64,000 nt of DNA from Paenibacillus flagellatus (lineage in GTDB: Bacteria; Bacillota; Bacilli; Paenibacillales; NBRC-103111): the NCBI RefSeq assembly GCF_003217775.1, contig NZ_QJVJ01000014.1:62001-126000 (forward strand), written 5' to 3'. Shown one piece after another: positions 8,603 through 16,164 of this stretch (its first letter is position 1; each line of letters starts with the position of its first letter). The translations under genes and the position numbers were made by a program. Below the pieces are notes generated by a model, which saw nothing but the letters and a program-made list of their open reading frames with translations, did not search any database and was not told the origin of the DNA.

Positions 8603-11600
8603 TTGAGTAAGACAATCCGAATATGGACAGCCTTAGTCCTGATGCTAACCTTGGTCGTCAGCTTATTGCCGCCGCTGACCGTAAACGCGGCGCCGACGGC
8701 TCCCGGCTTCTTTTTCCCCGACGATTTGACCTTGAGAGCGAAGGCGAATCCGACGGATCCCGTGGATCTTTCGCGATCGAGCGGGGATATATACATAGCG
8801 AAATCGAAATTGTTTACGATTACCGGTAACTACAACCACGTATCGGCCGATACGATGACGGTTACGGTGGAATTGATGGAATATGTAGGCGGCACCTGGA
8901 AGCCGGCTGCAGACAAAGTGTTCAGTGCAGGTATCACTCCGCTGGCCAATCAAAAATTCGAGGCGCGCAATCTCGATCTGTTCTCCGGCTACAACCGCAT
9001 TACGCTCAAGGGACGTCAAGGAGCGGCCGACAAAAAGGACGTTTTTTATGTCCTGTATCAGGATGCGCCGGTTCTGAAGTCGCTGCGCGTCGGTTCCGGT
9101 GCGGATCCTGTCGTCAACCTGAACGAAGGCGCAAGCATCGTCGTCAAAAACAAAGACGTTTATATGGAAGGAACGGTCGAGAACGCGACACGGCTTTCCG
9201 TTAACGGTTCCAGTGTAACGCCTTTGGAGGACGGAACGTTTTTCGCTCCCGCATTGAGTCTGAATCCGGGAAAAAACGAAATTACGATCGACATCGAGAA
9301 TCCGTCCAACAAAGTGACGGTGAAACGGACGATTTATTATTACGATCCGTTGGATCCGTTCGTTGCGGCCAATTTGCTCCATTCGTCCAAGTCTTACCCG
9401 ATTTTGAATAAAAAACCGACCTCTACGGGAACGGACTCGACAGCGCAGCTTGAAATTGAAATGCTCGTTCCCTATAAATCGGCAGCATTTGGTACGGGTG
9501 CGACCGTTCAAACGTCCGTTTACGGCGGCGGCACGGTTACGGGCTTCACCGTTGCGGCAGCGGATGACCAGGTGATCATGGATAACTTGGGCGTCACTCC
9601 GACGTACCGTAAAGTCAAATTCAAGACGGATGCGGCCGCTCTTGCGGTCGACGGCAGCAGCGCCATTTTGAAAGAGCAACGAATGACGGTATCGATCACA
9701 TACGACGATTTTGCCATTATCGAAGATTTCAACTTTATCGTTTTGCCGGACGAGCTGTATATCGAGAATATGTACCTCTTGCCGAACTATTCGGGCTCGG
9801 GATTAGTCGGCAATAAAGTGGCGTTGGACAAGAGCGAAGTCTCGACGGATTCTTTCTATGTAGTCGCGACGACCAACAAGGCGGTAACAACGGAATCGTT
9901 AACGGCCGTGTTGCTGCCGTTAGGTACGACAGCTCTGACGGTTACCCCTGTCACTCCGGTTGACGACCCGGCCACGTCGGGAGTAGACGAGAGCATAACG
10001 GGGCTTGTAGCAGGCAAAGAGTATCTCTATCGTGTTTCCGGACTGCCGAGCGGCAGCCAGAAGGTGTCGTTTAAATATTCGGGAACGAACTCGTCGTATG
10101 CGGCGGACATCAATTTCGTTTCCACCCAGTACGTGTTCTTGAACAACGTTTATGACGGGCAGTTTATCACGATTACCGGCACCGGCAGCCTTACGATTGA
10201 CGGTCAATTTGTCGGATTCAAAAACCCGCTGGGCGTTAACGCGGAATTTTTCGTGAACGGTACGCGGTACACCGATGGCGATCCGCTGGCAGGACCGGCC
10301 GATTCGAAATTCGACCTGGACGGCGAAAACAAATTTAAAAACGTGCTGTCGATCGGAACGTCCGGCGATCTTTATTTCGGCGAAAACCGACTGGTCTATC
10401 GGGCCACCTATTTGGATCCGTCGACTAACGTCAGCCGAATCATTGAAAAGTCCATTCGTCTGTACGTAAACGATACGAACGTGCCGACGCTTTCGCGCTT
10501 CCAGCCGATTGTCGTGCCGAACGGCATTCGAGAGCCGTTGGCCGGCTTGCTCGGTTCCACGGGCACGGTCTATGATACGAAGCTAGGCAAAATCTTCATT
10601 CCGTCCAACGATATTCAGTTTACGAACAATCGGTACGTGACGAGCCGCAAGACGTATGACGTCGGATTTATCGGCAGCGGCGCTACGAATATTGTGGTAA
10701 GACAAGGCGGAGAGATAATTTTCGAAGCTACGTGGGGGACTTCGAGCTTTAACATTTCCGGTCCCAAGTCCGCATCCGTTGAACAGGATAACGTAGGCGG
10801 GGCTTTCGTTTTCCGATTGAACAATCAGGAGTTCCCTTCTACGGGTACGCATGTCTACACAATTGAGCTTCGCAATGCGAACGGCGTGAAAATTACGCAA
10901 TCGATGGAGTTGGTTCGCGAAGTTTCAGCTTACCGAATTGTTGCGCCGAAGCCTAACGTAGGCGACCGGATCATCGTGAACAAAAACTTCGTCTCCATCG
11001 ATATCGAAGCGGAAGGCGCGACCGAGGTGCTGGTGGACGGCAAGCCGGCCGAGAAGCGGGCGGATCGTACCGATCGCTATTATTACGAATATGTCGGTTT
11101 GAAGCCGGATAAGGAAACGTCGATTAAAGTATCGGTCAAGCAAGGCGGCAAGACGTTGAACGATACAGTCAAGGTGTACTATACCGCTGCGGTAGAGCCA
11201 GGCGCCCAGTATATGGAGCAGATGGGGGCGAAGCATTCCGTCTTCAACAAGAGCTTGTCGCTCACGTTCCCGAAAGGAACGCTGCTGGAGCAAAACAATC
11301 CGCAAACCGGTTATCCGCAATATTACGATAAGCAGAAGCTGTTGTTCGGCATTGCCGATCCGACGGATGGAGTCGTGGAGAGAGTCGACGATTACGGTAA
11401 CATCGTAAACCGGACAGGTAGCGGCGACGAGAGACGTCCGAACGCGAATCCGGTATTTACGATGGATCGTTTGCGCATTCCGTTCATCAGCGAACTGGGC
11501 CGTCAAAACTTTACCCGCGTGTCCTCGATTTTCTGGATTTCGGGCGGTCTCGGCGAGCAGGGGGCGAAGAATACGTCTTCCTACAAGCCGGCTCTGAACG

Positions 11601-12487
11601 GTGTTAACCCGTATCCATATAACGTGGAGATGCCGTTTACGGCTTTCCCGGCCGATCGCAAGCTGACGCCGACTCAACGAGGAGAGCTGACGCTGAAATT
11701 CGACGAGAACGTCGTGACGAACGCGTTGACGACGGTAACGGTGTATCATTTCAACGACAAGGGCCAATGGAAAAACATCGGCGGAACGGTCAACGCGAAA
11801 GACAATACCATTACGGTGCCTTTTTATGATTTCGGATACTATATGGTCGCCAAGCTGCGGTACGGGTTCAGCGATATTACGCGGCACGGATGGGCTCGTA
11901 ACGTCCTGGAAGCACTGTTCGCCAAAGGTATTATGCCCAACCTGCGTACGGACGAATTCGGAGCGGACGATTATATTTCCCGCGGCGAGTTTACGACGAT
12001 GCTCGTGAAATCGTTGAACATTCCGTTGAACTATGACAACACTCAATCGTTTATCGATGTCGTTCCCGTAGCACAGGGAATGGGGGCTGGCGGTTTCATC
12101 TGGGATTACGCTCATATCGAGACGGCCGCCAGAGCGGGCATTATTACGGGTCTGGAGAACCGGATATTCGGCGCAGGCCAGCGCTTGAACCGCGAGCAGG
12201 CCGCCGTCATGATCGCGCGCGCGCTCGAGCTGAAAACGTCGTTGAACGACGCCAAGCTGGAAGCGAAACTGAAAAAACTATTCACCGACGAGATTACGTT
12301 CTATGCAAGACCGAGCGTAGAAGCCGTCTACAACGCGGGAATCATGCAGGGCATACCGAATGAGCTGGGCAACGACAAGTCGATCCGCTTTGACGGCGAA
12401 TCGCCTCTGACGCGCGCTCAGGCTGCTCAAATTACGGTGCGGCTGCTTCAGAAAGTAAGCGATATTTTCCCGAAAAACTTCAACTGA
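8603..12487 (+). CDS. Large secreted protein with C-terminal SLH domains
   Basis: Surface protein of 1294 residues. Residues 1-31 form a signal peptide (KTIR, hydrophobic core ALVLMLTLVVSLL, cleavage near VNA-AP). The central 1000 residues are beta-rich modules with no motif I recognise, alternating with phrases such as GKNEITIDIEN and ENRLVYRATYLDP that look like repeated Ig-like/Filamin-type units. Residues about 1089-1290 are three SLH domains (starting FSDITRHGWARNVLEALF; REQAAVMIARALEL; TRAQAAQITVRLL), which anchor the protein to pyruvylated wall polymer. The TTG start at 8603 has the strong SD AGGAGGGAA (8589-8597). It stands alone between two terminators. It may be a minor S-layer component or a wall-associated adhesin; enzymatic activity is not evident. 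Confidence 0.9.
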   Translation: MSKTIRIWTALVLMLTLVVSLLPPLTVNAAPTAPGFFFPDDLTLRAKANPTDPVDLSRSSGDIYIAKSKLFTITGNYNHVSADTMTVTVELMEYVGGTWKPAADKVFSAGITPLANQKFEARNLDLFSGYNRITLKGRQGAADKKDVFYVLYQDAPVLKSLRVGSGADPVVNLNEGASIVVKNKDVYMEGTVENATRLSVNGSSVTPLEDGTFFAPALSLNPGKNEITIDIENPSNKVTVKRTIYYYDPLDPFVAANLLHSSKSYPILNKKPTSTGTDSTAQLEIEMLVPYKSAAFGTGATVQTSVYGGGTVTGFTVAAADDQVIMDNLGVTPTYRKVKFKTDAAALAVDGSSAILKEQRMTVSITYDDFAIIEDFNFIVLPDELYIENMYLLPNYSGSGLVGNKVALDKSEVSTDSFYVVATTNKAVTTESLTAVLLPLGTTALTVTPVTPVDDPATSGVDESITGLVAGKEYLYRVSGLPSGSQKVSFKYSGTNSSYAADINFVSTQYVFLNNVYDGQFITITGTGSLTIDGQFVGFKNPLGVNAEFFVNGTRYTDGDPLAGPADSKFDLDGENKFKNVLSIGTSGDLYFGENRLVYRATYLDPSTNVSRIIEKSIRLYVNDTNVPTLSRFQPIVVPNGIREPLAGLLGSTGTVYDTKLGKIFIPSNDIQFTNNRYVTSRKTYDVGFIGSGATNIVVRQGGEIIFEATWGTSSFNISGPKSASVEQDNVGGAFVFRLNNQEFPSTGTHVYTIELRNANGVKITQSMELVREVSAYRIVAPKPNVGDRIIVNKNFVSIDIEAEGATEVLVDGKPAEKRADRTDRYYYEYVGLKPDKETSIKVSVKQGGKTLNDTVKVYYTAAVEPGAQYMEQMGAKHSVFNKSLSLTFPKGTLLEQNNPQTGYPQYYDKQKLLFGIADPTDGVVERVDDYGNIVNRTGSGDERRPNANPVFTMDRLRIPFISELGRQNFTRVSSIFWISGGLGEQGAKNTSSYKPALNGVNPYPYNVEMPFTAFPADRKLTPTQRGELTLKFDENVVTNALTTVTVYHFNDKGQWKNIGGTVNAKDNTITVPFYDFGYYMVAKLRYGFSDITRHGWARNVLEALFAKGIMPNLRTDEFGADDYISRGEFTTMLVKSLNIPLNYDNTQSFIDVVPVAQGMGAGGFIWDYAHIETAARAGIITGLENRIFGAGQRLNREQAAVMIARALELKTSLNDAKLEAKLKKLFTDEITFYARPSVEAVYNAGIMQGIPNELGNDKSIRFDGESPLTRAQAAQITVRLLQKVSDIFPKNFN

Positions 12488-12495
12488 TCCGGCAC

Positions 12496-12535
12496 AGACC
12501 TGCTCCGAGAATAGGGGCAGGTCTTCTTTCAAGGA
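12496..12535 (+). terminator. Terminator after the SLH protein gene
   Basis: GACCTGCTCC-gagaata-GGGGCAGGTC hairpin followed by TTCTTTC, eight bases after the stop codon. Confidence 0.8.
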
Positions 12536-12572
12536 CGATGGACAATCTATCGCACATGGAAAATACTTAGTA

Positions 12573-12602
12573 ATGACGAAACTGATAGACGCACGTTATA
12601 CT
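12573..12602 (+). promoter_or_regulatory. Upstream candidate promoter of the S-layer gene
   Basis: ATGACG (12573-12578), 18-base spacer, TATACT (12597-12602). It lies about 425 bases before the main S-layer start, so transcripts from it would have a very long leader. Weaker than the promoter at 12804. Confidence 0.45.
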
Positions 12603-12803
12603 AAGTTTCGTAGCCGGGACATGCACGCTGTAGTACACGGCCAGAACATTCCCCCCGGTTCGAGGAGTTGAGTGCGGAACACATAGAAAAAGTTTTTTTC
12701 AAAAGCCGCAACTTTTTGCGAAACACTGCGTTTAATTAGGTGTAGCGGCAAACGAAACATAAGAAAACCAAGAGCTGCAGTGGTACTTTTTCACAATTTC
12801 TAC

Positions 12804-12832
12804 TTTACGGTACGAAAGCACCATTGTATAAT
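12804..12832 (+). promoter_or_regulatory. Main candidate sigma-A promoter of the S-layer gene
   Basis: TTTACG (12804-12809), exactly 17 bases, TATAAT (12827-12832). Transcription would start near 12839, giving a leader of about 190 bases to the ATG at 13028. The 450-base gap 12488-12940 carries only this promoter, the upstream one and a terminator; long leaders and tandem promoters are usual for S-layer genes. Confidence 0.7.
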
Positions 12833-12929
12833 GTTATAGTGGTGTCTGCATCTCTAGTTTTCCGATTCGACAGTTTACTAGTTTCTGCGACAAACGTTGC
12901 AGAGTCCAAATAGTAAGTAGCGCTCAACT

Positions 12930-12955
12930 CTGGGAAGGGGGTGAATCGGCCGATG
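12930..12955 (+). promoter_or_regulatory. Second, upstream translation start region of the S-layer gene
   Basis: GGGAAGGGGGTGA precedes in-frame GTG 12941 and ATG 12953. Reading is open from here into the ATG at 13028 (29 or 25 codons later). The ATG at 12953 is about 12 bases from the SD-like run. Two separate SD/start pairs in one frame are seen directly; that both are used is inference. Confidence 0.5.
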
Positions 12956-13027
12956 AGTAATACGAGCTTACAAATTAAATTAAACTCTCAAACATCGAAT
13001 GATAATCGAGGAGGAGACAAAAAGGTT

Positions 13028-16009
13028 ATGAAGAAAAGCTTGTCTGTACTTGTAGCAACAGCTATGGTATCGTCCATGTTCGCTTCCGTTGCTTTCGCAG
13101 CTGACGAACTGACGACCGAACAAAAATTGGATGCCCTGATCGCAGCCGGTATCTTCGACAAAGAAGGCACGGGCAACGGTTATGAGCTCGACAAACATAT
13201 GACTCGCGAGCAACTCGCGAAAATCCTCGTTAAATTGAAAGGCCTGAAAGAAGTTTCCGGCACGAGCTACGGCGACGTCGAGTCCAACCGTTGGTCCGCT
13301 GGCTTCATTCAAGCTGTATCCAAAGCAACTCCTCCTTTGATGGAAGGCGTATGGGATGGCGTGTTCAACCCGACTGGCGACGTAACGCTTGAGCAACTCG
13401 CTAAAGTAGCCGTTGTCGCTCTGGGTCTGGAAGTTAAATCCGACGCAGAAGTTAAAGGTACCGTTTCCGACTGGGCTAAAGGCTACGTTGCAACTGCAGT
13501 TGCTAACGGCTTGCTGGGCGAAAAAGCGGACTTCACGAAGCCTGCTATCCGCGCAGAGTTGGTAGAAGCAACTTATGCGGCTAAAGAAGTTCTGCCTAAC
13601 CCGAATGGTAAGGTTTCCGTTAAGGAAGCTAAAGCTACCGGTGCAAAACAAGTTACGGTAAATCTCGATCGCGAGGTTGACACGACTAAAGCTGTAGTAA
13701 CCTTGAAACGTGGCACTTCCGAAGTTAAAACAACTGCTAAATGGGCTGACGACAAGAAATCCGTTGTATTGACGTTGACTGAAGTTAAACTGGTTGCGGG
13801 CGAATACAGCGTTACCCTGAGCGGATTGGATGCAGCTGACGTTGATAAGACGACTGCAACGTTTACTGCTGAAGATGAAGTTGTTAAGAAAATCGAGTTC
13901 ACCAACCCTAGCGATACACTCGCTTACGCTTCTAAAGTTCGTGTACCGTTCCAAGCTACCAACCAGTACGGTGAAAAATCGACTTTGACATCTGGGGGCT
14001 TCAGCGTATTTGCTACAGCTGGGGATCCAATTATTAAGAGAACTGCAAACGGTGACCTGTATGTTGAACTTGCGACAAACACAGGGACTATTGCACAAAA
14101 TGTTAGCCAAATTTCCATTAACATCTATGATACCAACAATAACATGAATGTTCAAAAAGTGTTTAAAGTTGGTACTGCGCCGTATATCTCCAAAATCGAA
14201 CTTCTTGATCCGGAATACCAAAACGGAAAAACAGCTTTGAACGATGTAGGTGACACTGCGAAGGTTGTTCTGAAAGAGTTCGATCAGTACGGTAATGTAA
14301 TGGTTAAAGATTCTGGTGCTGTTAACGAACCAACTGCCTTGATCACTCCGAATATCGATACATTTGAGAGTGTGCAATGGGAGTGGAACGACGACAATAT
14401 GCGCGTTGCTAAAATCGTTCTGAAGAAGAAGCCAGAAGGTAACGGTGAAAGCACGCTTTCGGTCTACGGCGGTTCCAATGCTGCTACGACCAAAATCAAA
14501 CTTTCGGCAGCTAAAGTTGCTACGAAAGTAGAGATTCCTAACGAAGGCAGCTTCTCTGAAGGCGATGAAGATAAATATGTAACTTTGGTTGCGTATGATG
14601 CTGATGGAAATAAATTATCCGCAGATGACATCGTAGAAAATGCTAAGGCAAACAAGTTCAACATTAATGTTTCTGGCGCATTTACTACCGGGGCTACTGC
14701 TGGCGTCCTCACAACGAACGGCAACATCGTAACTGCTGGTGATAACAAAGGCAAAATTCATATTAAATCCGTTGGAAAAGGCACTGGTTACGTATTTGCT
14801 GCCATTTACACGATGACAGGGCAGAACAGCACAGCTCAACAAACATTCAATGTTACATCGGCTCGTTACCCTGTTTCGATTAAAGTAAGTGGTACAGATC
14901 TGGCAGCAAAAGCTGTCCGCAGTGATTCTGCTACCGTAACGACTGCTGGTACGATTAAAGTTTATGATCAGAACAATGTTGAGTTTAAGAAAGATTATAA
15001 CACTTATTCGACCACAGAAAACGGTAAGACCGTAACAAACGATGTTTATGTTTCGATTAAAGCTGTTAAAGCAGATGGTTCTCCATCTACAATTAACGCT
15101 ACCTTGAAAGATAGTGCAGGTGTTGCTCAACCTCTCGCTAATGGCCAAATCATTAAAAACTTCAATGATGTTAATGGCAGAGAGTTGAAAATCTATGTTC
15201 CATCTTCGGCTTCGATTGGCGACACGTTTGAAATCAAACTTTCCGTTCGTAAGACTGTCGCTGGCGAGTTGAAAGATGATGCAGTCTCTGTATATACGAA
15301 GAAATTGACTGTGATCGATGGAACTAAAGAAACCCTGAACTATTCCGTAGGTGCACTTGGTAACGCATTTGCAGCAATCGATGATAAAACCTACGAAGGC
15401 GGAGATTACGACTCTGTCACAGCGAGCAAGCAAAAGAAAGAAGTTAAGCTTGTTGCTAAAGATAACGGCGGTAACACAGTTGCTATCGATGCGTTGAATA
15501 TGATTCAATCCGTTACTTCTTCCGTATATACTGTTGCAACTACGGCAGGTGGTAAAGGTTCTACGGCTTACGTTTTGGGTAACAAACCTGGTACAACCAC
15601 GATAGGTCTTGTATTCAAAAACGCAAAAGGTGAAACGAATACGGTAACTAGTGATTTGACCGTTAAGAACGACGCGGTTGCTGTTGAGACCTTGACGGCC
15701 GGAAACACCAGTGTAACCAACAAAACGGAAGCTCAAATTGAGTCCACTCGCGCGGGCAATTTGATGAACCTGAGCGTTAAAGACCAATACGGCATTGAAT
15801 ACAAAGATGATAACACCACTAACTACATCTACCTGTACGACAAACACCTTGGAATTCGTTATGGTGTAAGTCAAATTGATGGTGGCGGAACTGTTACAAT
15901 TACTGACGATGGTGTAATTGCTATCAGTGGTACTGTAAAATCTTTCGTAATCACTGCTTATTCTGCAAATGGCAAAACAGCATCGACTGCAGTTGTAGTA
16001 GCTCCATAA
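13028..16009 (+). CDS. S-layer protein with N-terminal SLH domains
   Basis: Probable main S-layer subunit, 993 residues. A classic signal peptide starts MKKSLSVLVATAMVSSMFAS and is cut near AFA-AD (residue 24). Residues about 28-190 are three SLH domains (GYELDKHMTREQLAKILVKL; TGDVTLEQLAKVAVVALG; TKPAIRAELVEATYAA). The rest is beta-rich, beginning with an Ig-like unit (KVSVKEAKATGAKQVTVNL). ATG 13028 has the SD GAGGAGGAG (13008-13016). A second in-frame start set (GTG 12941, ATG 12953) follows GGAAGGGGGTGA, adding up to 29 residues before the signal peptide. Codon choice (GTT, GCT, AAA, ACT rich) and lower GC from about 13900 on suggest very high expression or a divergent origin. A near-perfect long terminator follows. 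Confidence 0.92.
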   Translation: MKKSLSVLVATAMVSSMFASVAFAADELTTEQKLDALIAAGIFDKEGTGNGYELDKHMTREQLAKILVKLKGLKEVSGTSYGDVESNRWSAGFIQAVSKATPPLMEGVWDGVFNPTGDVTLEQLAKVAVVALGLEVKSDAEVKGTVSDWAKGYVATAVANGLLGEKADFTKPAIRAELVEATYAAKEVLPNPNGKVSVKEAKATGAKQVTVNLDREVDTTKAVVTLKRGTSEVKTTAKWADDKKSVVLTLTEVKLVAGEYSVTLSGLDAADVDKTTATFTAEDEVVKKIEFTNPSDTLAYASKVRVPFQATNQYGEKSTLTSGGFSVFATAGDPIIKRTANGDLYVELATNTGTIAQNVSQISINIYDTNNNMNVQKVFKVGTAPYISKIELLDPEYQNGKTALNDVGDTAKVVLKEFDQYGNVMVKDSGAVNEPTALITPNIDTFESVQWEWNDDNMRVAKIVLKKKPEGNGESTLSVYGGSNAATTKIKLSAAKVATKVEIPNEGSFSEGDEDKYVTLVAYDADGNKLSADDIVENAKANKFNINVSGAFTTGATAGVLTTNGNIVTAGDNKGKIHIKSVGKGTGYVFAAIYTMTGQNSTAQQTFNVTSARYPVSIKVSGTDLAAKAVRSDSATVTTAGTIKVYDQNNVEFKKDYNTYSTTENGKTVTNDVYVSIKAVKADGSPSTINATLKDSAGVAQPLANGQIIKNFNDVNGRELKIYVPSSASIGDTFEIKLSVRKTVAGELKDDAVSVYTKKLTVIDGTKETLNYSVGALGNAFAAIDDKTYEGGDYDSVTASKQKKEVKLVAKDNGGNTVAIDALNMIQSVTSSVYTVATTAGGKGSTAYVLGNKPGTTTIGLVFKNAKGETNTVTSDLTVKNDAVAVETLTAGNTSVTNKTEAQIESTRAGNLMNLSVKDQYGIEYKDDNTTNYIYLYDKHLGIRYGVSQIDGGGTVTITDDGVIAISGTVKSFVITAYSANGKTASTAVVVAP

Positions 16010-16011
16010 CT

Positions 16012-16061
16012 AACTTAAAAAGAGAAAAAGGTCCTTTGGGATCTTTTTCTCTTTTTAAGTT
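16012..16061 (+). terminator. Very strong terminator of the S-layer gene
   Basis: Two 19-base arms (16012-16030 and 16043-16061) are perfectly complementary, and the stem extends five more pairs (one G-T) to a TTTG loop. The right arm itself is T-rich (CTTTTTCTCTTTTTAAG), so it serves as the U tract. Suited to a heavily transcribed gene, and because of its symmetry it may work on both strands. Confidence 0.9.
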
Positions 16062-16164
16062 CATTTCAATGTCACATACCTCCGATAAACTATTTTATAA
16101 AAGGACGAAACAATTCCGTTACTAATTCGTCTATAACTTTAGATGAAGTTAAAGGAGGCCTTTT

